From Paulownia fortunei (Eukaryota > Streptophyta > Magnoliopsida > Lamiales > Paulowniaceae): a stretch of DNA of 64,000 bases. Of the stretch, positions 34,590 to 46,969 are shown piece after piece. The notes under the pieces are model-generated. The model was not told where the DNA came from. It searched no databases and worked only from the letters and a program-made list of their open reading frames with translations. How positions within the stretch are numbered: position 1 is the stretch's first letter; every line of letters begins with the position of its first letter. Position numbers and translations under genes: made by a program. Where the stretch lies: positions 7,595,993 through 7,659,992 of the forward strand of contig CM033109.1 of assembly GCA_019321725.1 (NCBI GenBank), read 5' to 3'.

Positions 34590-35690
34590 TTACAGGTAGC
34601 CTTATATCTAAGGTTAGGGAGGAGAATCTTGTTAATCTTCAGTAGGATATCAAAGGTGAAAGATAAGTGAAAATCCATTTGCTACTACAATGTATAGACA
34701 TAGTATTTTGTGCATTATCTATATTAAATGTGATCATTATAACTTGATGTGTATATTATGAGTATTATACATACCTTATAGTGGGATATATGATCCGTTG
34801 TATCATTGGACATGCCATTCATCAGCATTTACATGTACATGCATAACACGTGTTCACAGTTGAAATTTTTGGCATGCATGACATTATTTTCAGAATAAAA
34901 ATATTTTAGTTGACCACTACTAGTGTATCGAGGCCCATGTGTGGCTTATTTATATGATATTTGGGGCACCGTGAGTATTACTTCTCAGAGAATCATAGGT
35001 GTTGACAGGGGGTGTGCCTCTGGTGGTCACGAGAAGGTGAACCACTTGACTGTGCCTTTATCGACGCCGCTGGTGGGAAGACTTCTGGAGAGTCATAGGG
35101 GAAGATAGGGGTGGACCTTTGGTGATCTCAAGATATGGCCCCTGGACTGTGTCAATCTGTTTATGGTCATGTAATTATTGATATTGTTTAAAGCTCTATC
35201 CGGTATATAGTAGGTGGGTCAAGGACCCAGTGATGGAAAATAATTTTGAATGAACTATTTCTATGTATAAGTTTACATTCATGTTATGATCTCATAGAAA
35301 TGCATTGCATTTATGTTGGATTATTCCTTCAGCATTCATGAGTTTCATTTACTGAGCATTAGCTCACATAGTTCATGCATTGTAGGTGAATTTGATGATA
35401 GTTGAAGCCATTGACTTACTGAACAAGTAGCTGGAGCTCCTATAAGTTCTGAGGATCAGTGTACATGGATGACGACCTGTTGGGCTGTTTGTTAACTTAT
35501 TTGATTTTGGAGTCTATTGTATTAAGTTTCGGAACTTATACTATGTGTTACTTTTAAAACTTTTATGTACATAAGCATGTAAATATTGTATTTGTTATGG
35601 GTCCTCTGCTGGTATATATAAATTAGTTTGTGAATAGGAAAAATAGTTTATTATTTATTATGATGTTATAGGAAAAAAAATATTCCATGC
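34590..35690 (+). repeat. Fragment of a long LTR (3' part), same family as 42022-45081
   Basis: Aligns with 43840-44960: GTGTACCGAGGC-type start, TTGACAGGGGGTGTGCCT, GGTGGTCACGAGA, GGGAAGACTTCTGGAG, CTCTATCCGGT and GGATGACGACCTGTTGGG. Small open frames within it are by-products. It abuts the third ZF-HD copy. Confidence 0.75.
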
Positions 35691-35960
35691 ATCCACTTTT
35701 ATCGAAACTTTAGAGGTGGACCTCCCTCAATGTTACAATACCCAAACTGAAAATAATTACCTCTCTCGACAGCAAGGTATAATGTCCCTTCTTGAACAAC
35801 TCCCACAATTGCGAGTTCATCAACAAATATCCACTAGCCAAGCGCCTACTTTCGTACCAATCGGAATAGAGAATCAGGTACAAAGCTAGTACAATTCTGT
35901 ACGCCATGTGGTTAATTTATTTCTTGCCTTCTTATTACAGGGCTTGGTGCAGAAGTAGTT
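35691..35960 (+). pseudogene. ZF-HD fragment (third copy, forward)
   Basis: Begins inside the zinc finger coding region (the sequence for the CRNF end) right at the LTR junction, then follows the 6870-7115 sequence, including the intron-like GT...TTATTACAG segment. Truncated at its 5' side. Confidence 0.6.
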
Positions 35961-36148
35961 GCATGGCTAGCAGATGTTTAATGGATCACGAATTATAGGG
36001 CTTAGTACGGAAGTAGGTGCATGGCTCGTAGATATTTGTTGATGAACTTGCGGTTATGGGAGTGGAGTTGCAAGGGTCATCATGCCATGTTGTCGGGAGA
36101 GGTGGTTGTTTTTAGTTTGAGTATTGTAATATAAAGATAGGTCCCCCT

Positions 36149-36345
36149 CTAAAATTTTGGTTGCAGAGGCATGCAACACACACCAAAATAACCCCAACCA
36201 TCTAGGACGTAGCCCCTAGTTTCAGCTGCATAGTAGTGCAGACACTTTTTGTACACACAAAGGATTTTAGGTGGGCATCTCAAATACAAGAAAAATAATA
36301 ATAGAAGTAGGTTTGCTGGCGGCAGATTGATAGGAACCACAAAGT
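36149..36345 (-). pseudogene. ZF-HD zinc finger fragment (third copy, reverse)
   Basis: Minus strand reads LRCPPKILCVYKKCLHYYAA then ETRGYVLDG before a small deletion removes the following DGCG-proximal part and part of the finger. It is inverted relative to 35691 as in the other two units. Confidence 0.7.
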
Positions 36346-36360
36346 AGTTTATATTAACAA

Positions 36361-36471
36361 GCAATAATTGGAAGATGTTCCCTAAGTATTCTAAAGAAGA
36401 AGTTATGCATATATATTCAGATATTGGGATTACAAAGACTAACAAAAAGAGATGGTCAACGTTCATAGATG
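36361..36471 (+). other. Homeodomain-like exon remnant, cut by assembly gap
   Basis: Same piece as 5528 and 7966 (SKEEVMHIYSDIGITKTNKK), here joined directly to the reverse finger fragment through a deletion of the intervening 190 bp. Sequence is lost in the run of Ns. Confidence 0.35.
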
Positions 36472-36571
36472 NNNNNNNNNNNNNNNNNNNNNNNNNNNNN
36501 NNNNNNNNNNNNNNNNNNNNNNNNNNNNNNNNNNNNNNNNNNNNNNNNNNNNNNNNNNNNNNNNNNNNNNN
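36472..36571. other. Assembly gap (100 N)
   Basis: Exactly 100 Ns, the conventional size for a gap of unknown length. It falls inside the third ZF-HD unit, so the true content is probably more of this inverted repeat. Confidence 0.95.
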
Positions 36572-38139
36572 TCACCATGCCCTTTACTTAATTAATAATT
36601 ATCCTTCACTTAATTAATAATTAATTAATACACTCCCACGTTCACATGACACAGTTTTGTCTATGGGATGACAATTAATTTAATCATCAGAATCACTTGT
36701 TTTGTGTTTAAGAGGGTATGGCCCTTTGACCTAAACCCCACTTCTTTTCTCGAGCCAAAGCCCATTATTTATACCCATTATTTATACATACTCCTTGGAC
36801 ATGGGTAATTAGTGTGTGCTTGCGTGGAAAGTGTTCACTCACCTGAGGATTCTATGCACTTCACGTAATAAAAAAGTGGACTTCTTTGTGTGGATCGAGA
36901 GTGGAAGTACAATGGGTTCTTTTGTTTTCAGTCACTTGTCTGTGAAAAATCTCATTTGTGTTGGATTGTGTATGGGGGATGTCGTTATTATAAAAACGAG
37001 TTGAATAGGCTAGTGAGCTTTTTTATGCATGGAGACCACGGTTTCCGCATTACTAGTTGAGTTACGTGGTGAGGTTTCCACACTCGTATATAAATTTCAA
37101 TTTCTTGTGATTTTAGTGTTGCCGTTGATGATAAAATGAGTCTTGTTGGCTTGTGAGCCGACCGAGCTTGAGCTTGTGAATTTGTGATTGATTGTTTTTT
37201 GAATAATTTGCTAAAAATAATTACTTTTATTAGGGACATGAAAAAATAAGGGAGAGTAAAGGGTAAGGGTGGTTGGGTTTGGGTAACTTATATATTTAAA
37301 ATTGTAAGATATTGTTGAGATCTAATTTCACAAAAATAGTATAGTGCACTAGATATAACAAAAACAAATCTAGAGGTGTATCCTATAATTTAGGGTGGAT
37401 GTGTTGCAAATTCAATTTTTTTTATGTATGGTGTGCTATCTTTGGCTGAATAAATGAATATGAACAAATGAATACGGCATGCATGATAGTTTCATGGTTT
37501 CAAGTCAAGAATATAATGATCATTGAAGAAATCAAGAATCTTATTTCCATATTTTTTATTATGCTGTTTTAGTCCCAAAAACTACTCTGAATATGCAGAC
37601 ATGAAACTAGAACAAGCGGCAAATAACATTCTGAGTTTCACCACAAGAGAAAAGGATATTAGTTAAAACGACCATATGAAAGGTGTCATTAATTATAAGT
37701 ATTGAGTAATAATTTTTTTTATTTTTTTCATAATGTGAAAGTTATCATTAATTACATAATTAAGTGATATTTTCTAGTTTAACAGTCACAAGAATAGAAT
37801 TGTTTTTGAATTGTGACAACCAATAATATATATTTAGTGATAATATTTTTTTTATCACTAATCATAATATTACATTGTCACTTTATATTTTATTATTGAT
37901 ATTTTTAGTTATTTAATTCTAGCAATTAACTTCATAACAACATAACGAGAACGTTGCAGCAAAAATGATGGTAAATGTCCGAAAAACATATGTGAGATTA
38001 TTTTTGAATATATATTAATCTAAAATTAGAAATATGGAATTTGAAAGACTAAGGCAGAATTGTTATGTACTCGGAATGACATTTTTTGTATACCACTTAA
38101 CAAATCGTGGCTTCATTATATTGTTAATTGGCCTGCTGC
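36572..38139. other. Intergenic stretch without recognised gene
   Basis: A repeated TTACTTAATTAATAATTA motif borders the gap (36584-36625), and CCCATTATTTATA occurs twice (36762-36786). Short open frames show no family resemblance. Confidence 0.4.
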
Positions 38140-40095
38140 CTGTTTGAATTAATTACGCTGTTTTTGGTTTCTTCTTTATTTTCATTCAAAGAAAGTGTTT
38201 TTTTACCAAAATGTTCCCTAGAAAGATATCATTTCCAAATTATCACTTTTTCAAAAATATTTCACATATTATTACTTATAGTGCCACATGTATTACCATG
38301 TCAATATTAATTTATTGTTGGAATTTGTTATTCTTTTTTATAGTTTATATGCCTACTTTGCTAGTATTTTAAAGTTTCATTCGAGTATAAGATTGTAACA
38401 TGTTCACTGACCATTTTAATTGAACTGAGCCAAAATTAAAGAGCAATAAAAATTGAAGATAGAGAAAGAAAGATTAATTAAAATTAAAATTCAACAAGAA
38501 AGGAATGTTAATAAATGAATCGATTAAAAACATATTGGTATTATTAGTCAAAATCTAGAAAAGTGTTTTCATTATTAATCAAAATGTAGAAAAACTATAC
38601 ATGCATAACTTTAATATAATGTATCTCCATATTTGAAAATCAAATAGATGAAAAAATAAAATAAATTTTTTAATGTCCAATAAACATCTTTTTTTAATTG
38701 AAGACCGCATCCAACATATAAAACAAATTGATAAACTGAGAAAGTTTTGCAGCATGAAATCGGGTTTTATTCTATAAGCTTTATCATAAATTCGTATTAT
38801 TAACCAGTATTATGTAAAATGAGAAAAATGAAAAAAAAAAACACTAATTAATTGTTAGTTACCCCCTACAAGTGTTCAATTTGTAGATTGGTCATAATTA
38901 ATTTTTAGGGGGAAAAAAGGAACTAATTAATCCATAAAATATTATATGCTACTTCTCTTATTTTTAGAAGAACGTTGAAAAAGGTTAAAAAGATGGGAAA
39001 AATCAATAAAGTTCGCTTATAAATCAAGAAAAGGAACTTGGAAATTTTCTACTAATAAATTTATATCCACATGACAATACATGTGGTGCTAGAAGTAATA
39101 GTATTAAAATAATTTTAAAGAGTAAAAATTTTCAAGAGTTAATTTTTCAATAATAATATTTTGGGAAAAAAATACTTTAAAGGAAGAGGAGAACAAAAAA
39201 GTGGAGTTTCTTTTCCAAAATATTATTGTAAAAAAAATAGTTTCAAATTATCACTCTTTAAAAAATATTCCCATTTTATTGCTTCTAGTGCCATATGTAT
39301 TACCATGTTGCCACAAATTTATAAGTTGGAATTTGTTATTTCTTTCCTATACTTGATATATATATATAGAGAGAGAGAGAGAGAAGGAAATTATGCTCCA
39401 TATGAGCCTATCATGTGAGTTCATGTTTGTCAATATTATGAAGTTAGCATACTAATTCTAATTGGCTTCACCATATTACCTACATAACCAAATCCATATG
39501 GAATATAAATTATTCTATCATTTCAACGACACAAAATTGTAATATATTAAAGATAACGTGATAATAAAATTTTATAAAGATAAATAAATAAAGAATAATT
39601 TAGTTAAAATCAACACAAAATGAGCACCAATAAACGAAGAGACAAAAAAAAAATTGTTATTACTAGTCAATTAATCAAAATATTGAACAAAATATAACTC
39701 AATATAATGTATCTCTATAGTGGTGAGGTTTGAAAATCAAATAAACTTAGGAAAAAATCAAAATCTTATTGTACGATAAAGTTTTATTTAATTGAATAAT
39801 ACAAATAAAACAAATTGATGAGCCGAGAAAGTTTTGCAACATGAGGAAAATGAAAAAAAATAAAAAATTCACTAATTTACTGTCAATTACCACCTTAAGT
39901 GTCCAATTTGTATATTGGTTATCTATAGGCAAAAAAAGAACTTAATTCATATCAGATTATCTACTATTCTTTTTTTTTTTTTCAGAAGAGTGTTGAGAAA
40001 ATGTTTAAAGATGTGAAATTCCAATAAAGAGGGTTGATAAAGTAAAAAAAAAAAAAATAGAACATTCCTACTAACAAATTATGTCTACATGATAT
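38140..40095. repeat. Diverged tandem duplication (about 1.0-1.1 kb units)
   Basis: Blocks such as TATCACTTTTTCAAAAATAT with GTGCCACATGTATTACCATG (38239) and GAAAGTTTTGCAGCATGA (about 38740) recur at 39249 and about 39828 with an offset of 1.01-1.09 kb. The second unit is interrupted by the copia insertion at 40096. It includes a TATA/GA microsatellite (39355-39384). No coding frame. Confidence 0.6.
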
Positions 40096-40674
40096 TGAGG
40101 TCCACTCTGTAAAATAAAATAAAAGAAAAGAACAACAAAATAGATCAACAAGATTGAACGAGCAATTTCCTATCCCATTTGAATTGGGATTTAGTGGCAG
40201 TGGATAACTCCAAATTGAAATTGGAGCAGTGCATAATAAAAAAAGGCCATTTTTTGGCCGTGAGTTTGAGAGTGTCAAAATAGAGGATTTTGACTACGAG
40301 TGTTTTTAGGCACGTTGATGTAGATTAGTTTGGCGTTTTCACATAGCAGCGGCACGTTAATATTTTTTATTTTTCAAATCTAAGTAAGTTAGAGTATCTG
40401 GTTGTGGGGTATCTGAGTTTTTTATTTTTTTTCTCCTTTTTTAAGCTGACTCAAGTTTGGGAAAAAAAATTTGAGTATGTTTTGTAATTACTATTTGTTA
40501 TTGAATTTCTTTTTGGGTGTTTATCTTGAGGTTTCTTTCATTATCGTTTGGATTTTTCATGTTAAATTTAATGTCTCATTTTTTGCATTATTTTCTTGAT
40601 CATTTTGTGTGTTTTTGGCATAATTACTTGCTGCAAGTTTTTGTCTTAATTAGGCCTATCTTGTATTCCCAACA
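40096..40674 (+). repeat. Copia 5' LTR and adjoining primer binding site
   Basis: Starts TTGAGGTCCACTCTG, matching TTGTTGGGGCCCACC of the 3' LTR (49573), and ends ATTCCCAACA. Immediately after comes GTGGTATAATTT, a decayed form of TGGTATCAGAGC, the initiator-methionine tRNA primer site. Blocks AACTCCAAATTG and GAGTATGTTTTGTAAT align with the 3' copy. Confidence 0.7.
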
Positions 40675-40713
40675 AGTGGTATAATTTTTTTTGGTGTTTT
40701 GTATCTATTTGCA

Positions 40714-41480
40714 ATGGATGCGAAAGAGGACACTGAACCATGATTAAATTGATAGCAAATCAGTACATAGCTTGCAAGCTACAAAGGAGGATGTTCTCTT
40801 TTATAAGTATCTGTACGATCCCATTGAGAAAGGTGTTGTCAAGCATAACAACATAGATGAGAAAATATGGAATGAACTAAGTAGGAAGACTGTCGGACAT
40901 ATCTAATAGTAGATTGATTAGAGTGTGTTTCATCACTTTATTCAAAAAACTACACTACATGCCTATAGTTTATAGAAGAAATTGAAAGCTATATATGAGA
41001 GAAAACACGCTCAAAATAAAACTTATTTGATCAAACAACTTATCAACTTGAAATATAAGGAAGAAAATTCCATTGATGAGCACCTCAGTATTTTTTGAAG
41101 CATCTTGAATCAACTAATAGCTGTGAGTCTGAAGTTTGATGACAAAATACAGGTATTATTTCTTTTGGAATCCTTGGTGGATAGTTCTGAGACATGGGTC
41201 TTGTCGCTTACTATGGTCAAAAATAGCTAATTCAAAGAAACGAGATAGAAATAACGAGGAGTAGAAAACTCTTAGGCTCTCGAAGTTGGCTCCCAAGGAG
41301 ACCTGAACAGTAAAAATAGCGATAAAAGAAGAGGACAGTCATAATCCGATATTCAAAAAAGTGTTCTTATTGTCACAAAATTGACACATGATAAAAAATT
41401 ATTTGGAGAAAAAGTAGGGTGAGAAAGATGAAAGAGATCAGAAAAAGGCAAATTAGAAAAAAAGATGAACATTGATGATG
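40714..41480 (+). pseudogene. Copia gag remnant
   Basis: Visible stretches are LYKYLYDPIEKGVVKHNNID, EKIWNELSRKTVGHI, TYLIKQLINLKYKEENSIDE and ILNQLIAVSLKFDDKIQVLF, which follow the plant copia gag (KDLYDPIEKG, EWNELNRKTVG, KTYLIKQLVNLKYKEG). A C-terminal basic region with VFLLSQN near the zinc knuckle follows. Several stops are present. Confidence 0.85.
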
Positions 41481-42021
41481 AGGAATGACTCAACCACTAT
41501 TGCTTTTTTTTATGATGGTGTTGTGCTCGCTTGTGAGAAGTACAGTTGCATGCATATAGCTAGTTCCAAAATTGATTGAGATACTGATACAATAATCTCT
41601 TTTCATGCTACACCCAAGAAGGAGTTTTTTTAGAACTTACAAAATAGGGAATTTTGGTATTAGTAGGTTTGGGAACAATGATTGAGCAAAAGTTGTTAGG
41701 GTTGCTAATTCGTACATTGATTTTTAAAGGATGTTAGCCATGTATCTGATTTACATTTGGTTTTGATTTATGGAATTGAACTGGACTTTCTAGATTATGT
41801 CAGTTGTTTCTTCAAGGAAAGATGGGAGCTTAGAATGGTCAATGATGGTTGAGAAAAGAGCTACTTATCGTAATTTATACAAGACTCATGTAAAAGTGTC
41901 TTTTTCTAGGCTTACTATAGCTGAGGATGAGTTTTCATCAAAGATGAAATTTGTGGCATAGGAGATTAATTTCCATTGGTGAGAAAGAATTGAAGATTTT
42001 GGCATGAAAGTTCCTCATTAC
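41481..42021 (+). pseudogene. Copia protease-region remnant
   Basis: The catalytic Asp-Ser-Gly triad is replaced (the equivalent region reads around SSKIDXDTDTIISFHATPKK). Downstream DVSHVSDLHLVLIYGIEL and KSYLS-LYKTHVK match the segment between protease and integrase (DVRHVPDLRLNLIS ... LYLMQ). Interrupted at 42022 by the solo LTR. Confidence 0.6.
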
Positions 42022-45000
42022 ATTTGTAATACCTAAGCCTCACACTACTCACTTGACCAATATTATTCATGCACTACATACTACTTATATGCTAATTTGC
42101 ATTAACATCTACATCGCATCTTTTATAGCATTCTTAATCATTATACCTCTAATGCTATCACTTGATGTTAGTGGTTGAGATCCTATAACCTAATTATGTA
42201 ATTCTATATTTAGATAATATAAGAATAGATTGATTAATATAGTGAATATTCATAGGTTATATGTTATAATTTTAGAAGTGTTAAATGTGTCACTAGTAAA
42301 CTTATATGATTCGATTCAAATTGATTGAGGTATTTTAAAGGTATACATCCATAAATTAACATACTTGGGATATCGGACATGATATAGTGTGATTTAAATG
42401 TCATAATACAAGGTTCATATGTGCATGTGATTTTAGAAAATGAAAACTAGACAATCATTTAAAAATCGGATGTCGTTCGGTTTGGAGATCGAATAAACAA
42501 TTAAGAAATTAGGGCATAGTATATTATCCGATTATATGAAAATTAAAGTAGGTTGCACATAGATAAATAAGTAATGAGAAACACTATACTAGGACTGCAT
42601 AATGTGTGAATAACATCATCACCACTTGACACCTCAAGCTTCCACCTCAATCTTTCTTCATTTCTATCCTTGAACTACGACCAAAAACTATTTTCTGAGT
42701 TATTTCACCTCCAAAAATTTCATATTGAATTTTAGAAATTGCTCTCAAGTAATTCCAAGTAAAGAAAAAAGTGAAGGAAGCAAAGGTAAGTAAGGAAGAG
42801 CAAGTTGAAGCTAAAATTTGTGCATAGGTGTGCTTAATTTATATTTTTTATTTAAGTTCTTAAATTTTTTGAGGGTTTATGATTTTTAAAGCTTATATTA
42901 TTGATTATAATCATGTTAGGATGTTATTTGTGGTCTTATAATTCACAAAAGAAGGGTTTTAGTTACAAAATCACAATAAAAATCACTAGGAGCATAAACT
43001 GTATACTTGCTGATTTTTTATATTAAAGCTTTATATGTGTATAATGACTTGATTAAAACTAGTTTATTTCACCATATATGGGTTTATATATGAGTCTAGG
43101 TCATGTATGTAAGTTTAGAGAGGTTATAAATTGTAATATAGTGTGATAATTGAAGAGGTGCTCAAAACTGTCTTCTTTGAATTTCAGATTCTGTCTTATG
43201 TGAATGGTGTTGGTTTTACATCAATAAATCCATTAGTTTTGGCAGTACTTTGACCTGGTTGTCTCTTTATATATATTATATAAGTATGGTAAAAATTTAG
43301 GAGTGATTGGATATATTTAAGGGTATCAAAACCATTAAAGTCATGAAGTGTGCAAAATTATCACGGTACGAAAATAATCTGTTTCAGTATGTTGTGAAGA
43401 GAGCTGAACTTGAGAAGCTATATCCATGAGTTTTAGTGATTATATGACATGGTAACATTGTTTTTGATGTTATCTAAGTGTGGTAAAAATATAATTAGGG
43501 ATGTCAAAATTATTATACAACTAAATTGGATAATAAGAAAATATGGAAATGTGAATCTGTCCCATTTTATAACTTAGCATATTTCAACCTAGACATGTTG
43601 CTATTGAGTGGTAACAATTAGGTACATGATATTAGAGTTATTGTACTTCAATTAAATGATGTTTATATATATCTAAGATAAGAAATTAAGGTATTTGAGG
43701 GACTAAATTAGGTTCTAGTTTGTGAAAGCATAATTGTTACCTAGATAGTTTGGTGTTTAAGGTCTTAGTATGATATTTTATACTTTCAACTTGCCAAATG
43801 GGAATGACGCTTGATGTTGGGTAATATTACAAGATATTTTACATCTAAGATCGGAGGGAAATAATAAACAAATCTAGACTAATCCACCAATCAAGTAAAA
43901 GTTAAGGAAAGATCAATTTGCAACTACAATGCATGAACATAGTATGTCATGAAGCATTTATACCTAATGTGTTGATAATATTTAAATTGACTGGATGACA
44001 AGTATAGTGTGTACCTTAAGAGTTTTATGATTCTTGAAATATGTTGATAGCAAGATGATTTACATTTCATATTGAACATACCATTTATGAGCATTTATAT
44101 GTGCATGCATGACATATGAGTATAGTGGAAGTTCTTGCATGCACTTCATAATTTGAGACATGATTTTCATAGAGAAAATATTTTGTTTGGCTATTACTAG
44201 TGTACCGAGGCATGCGAGGCATACTTATGTAATATTTTGGGGCACCGCGAGTGTTACTTATCGGATGATCATAGGGGTTGACAGGGGGTGTGCCTTTGGT
44301 GGTCACGAGAGGGTGGACCACTTGATTGTGCCCTTATTGACTCCGCTAGTGGGAAGACTTCTGGAGGATCACAAGGGAAGACAAGGCGTGAACCTCTGGT
44401 GATCCTAAAAAATGGATTTTGGACTGAGTCAATTTATTTATGGCCATGTGATTATTGATATTATTCAGAGCTCTATCCGGTGCATAGTAGATGGGCCAAT
44501 GACCCAATAAATGAAGTGTTTTTTAATAAAAACTCTTTGATTTATGAGTACTCAAATTTGACACATTTATAGTATCATATCTTATAGATGAGTTGCATGA
44601 GATTTTATATCATACTCTTGTCATGCATGATTTTTACTTATTGAGTGTTAGCTCATGTAGTTCATGCGTTGTAGGTGAACATGGTGAGACTTAAGACCTC
44701 TAGTTTACTGGCTGACAGTGAGCTCCTATAGGCTTTCAAAGATCAATTTATTGGATGACGACCTGTTGGGTTATTTTGTGGGTTGTGCTTTTGATTTTAC
44801 AGTTATTATATTATCTTAGTGACTTTATTCTGTATATCACTTTCAAAACCCATTTGTAATAGAGAGTTTGATTTTGTGATAGATTTGATAGACTTGGTTA
44901 ATATTTAATAATTACCTATGTATATACAGTGTTACAGGATATAAAAACACTTTACTTTTATCAATGTTTTGTTGAATTGAGTAGAAAAAAATAATTATAT

Positions 45001-45081
45001 ACATGCATACATGCACAAATTATGTTGCACAGGTTGTTTATATATATATATATATTTATACATATTGTTGGGAGGTTGTCA
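42022..45081 (+). repeat. Solo LTR, 3.06 kb, inserted in copia
   Basis: Begins TGTAATACCTAAGCC and ends GGAGGTTGTCACA, with flanking ACATT (left) and ACCTT (right) as an imperfect 5-bp target duplication. Copia coding text resumes on both sides. Length and TGTAATACC...TGTCACA ends are like those of Tekay/Del-type chromovirus LTRs. Fragments of the same family lie at 9096-9775 and 34590-35690. Contains no internal coding sequence. Confidence 0.7.
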
Positions 45082-46370
45082 CAACCTTTGCCAAAAATAT
45101 GCCATTGATTTCTTATAATTGTTGTTTTGACAAGTAAAAGAGAGTTTCTTTTGGCTTATTTGAGGAGAAAAATTGAATTATTAGATTTAGCTTATTCTCA
45201 TTTTTATTATGTGGATGAATCAGTAAGTGGCAATAATTAGTTTATCTCTTCTATTGATGATATTTTACCATAGATGTGGTTGTATTTTTCAAAAATAAAC
45301 TAGAGTACTTGATTGTTTAGTTAGTGGCAATAATTGTTTTATCTCTTCTATTGACGATGTTTTACCATAGATATGGTTGTATGTTTTTAAAAATAAAATA
45401 CGGGTACTTGATTGTTTTATGAAGTTCCATGCTGAGATGGAATATGTTATGGGAAAACCACTAAAGTATATTCTCACAAATGGTCATGTGGAATATATAT
45501 TTAATGAATTTGCGACTTATTGTGTTGATAATGGGATTTGGTACGCGATTAGTGTACTTTGTGGTGTTGCTAAGAGAATCAATCATAGAACTGTGGAGCG
45601 TATAAGAAGTTTGTTGAGAATAGCTAAACTATCTTATTCATTTTAGGGTGAAGCCATTCGCTAAGTTTGCTACTTGTTGAATAGGACTCCATCAACTTCT
45701 TTGGGCCTTGATGTTCCAAAATGACTGGTCCGAAAAAAATGGTTATTATAATTTAAGAGTTTTTAATTGTAGGGCGTTTGCTTTGCACACTCCCCAAAGG
45801 AATCAGAACTTGATACATATGTTGTTTCATATATTTTTTTGGGTTATGAGACTTTAAATTTATTATACAAGTTATGGGATCTAGTGAATCAGAAGGTTTT
45901 GATATGTTAGGATGTTATGTTATATGAAAATGAAACATGTGAAGATTTTGTGGATATTGGGTTCACGCATTTCTACAATACTTTGAGCAGCAAATTTCTA
46001 AAATTGTACAAAAACCATACATCACATGTCTAATCGGTATCCCAAAAGCTATGCGATTCATCAAACAGTATGAGTAATGTTCAGAACTTTATATATTTTT
46101 ATGCTTCTGGTTGAATGTGATGATTGTATGATTCGAATCGTCATCACATTATGATTATATCTTCAAGTGAAATACTAGACCCCTCTTATTGGAATGATTT
46201 ACTTAGAGTCCCAAGTGTTTCCCTTTCAAGCGTATCCATACTTCAGATTCACACACCATATCGAACATATGCTAGTATGTATCGATTTGATAAATCTAAT
46301 TCTAAGAGTGTATATGGGTTTGAAGAAAGACGCATTAACTGTGTTAGGTGTGTATTTTGATTCTTAATTT
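45082..46370 (+). pseudogene. Copia integrase remnant
   Basis: Recognisable text includes SYNCCFDK near the start, two copies of SGNN.FISSIDDVLP, WLYVFKNKI and KFHAEMEYVMGKPLKYILTN, NEFATYCVDNGIWYA, and VERIRSLLRIAKLSYSF. These match SLGGNKYFVTFIDD, VWVYFLKTKDQVFDYFKKFH, RSDNGGEY and MERVRCMLRMAKLP. The second catalytic Asp is replaced (LTNGH for RSDNG), and a 97-bp duplication shifts the frame. Confidence 0.8.
45222..45416 (+). repeat. 97-bp tandem duplication inside integrase
   Basis: AGTAAGTGGCAATAATTAG to TACTTGATTGTTT is repeated from 45319 with about ten differences. Because 97 is not a multiple of three it breaks the frame. Confidence 0.8.
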
Positions 46371-46969
46371 AACTTCTCAAAGAAAGAGTCAAAACAATCA
46401 CGTAATAAGGAACAAAGTGGGTGCCTATTGATAAGGACGGTGGCTGATTAGGGCTAAAATTTTCTCTCATTTGTATCCTAGTGGCCGAACCCCTTAAGGG
46501 TTTTATAACTCCTCAAGGGTCATCTTTATTGAATTCATTTCTTATCCATGGAACATAAGTTCACATTATGTGTTCATACTTAAATAGTGTAATCTTATTA
46601 TTTTTAGGAGTTGAATTTTCAATCCAATTGTTAATGGGCTTCCTAAAAATCCACACTTAATAACTAAATATAATTAATTAATTAGATCTAATTTGATTTG
46701 ATCCAATCAATCAAATTAATTCATTCTATAAATTAGCTAGGTCCAACATAATTAATTAATCCAACACAATTAGTTATCTGTTCCCTTTCTAATCTAATTA
46801 GGTCGATAATTGATCCAATTAATCAATGGGACTAATTCAACACTTGATTTAATGATGAGTAGGTTTATGCCTATAAATTATATCTCATTTGATTAACATT
46901 TTATTAGTTTTCGAAGCTTTTATTGGTTGAAAGTGAGTTTTCATTTTTACTTTTCTTGGAATAAGAACG

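Noticed and set aside
34923..35108. Frame repeated at 44160-44402 as a conserved small gene
   Set aside because: Both lie at equivalent places in LTRs of one family; the shared text is LTR sequence and the frames differ in ends.
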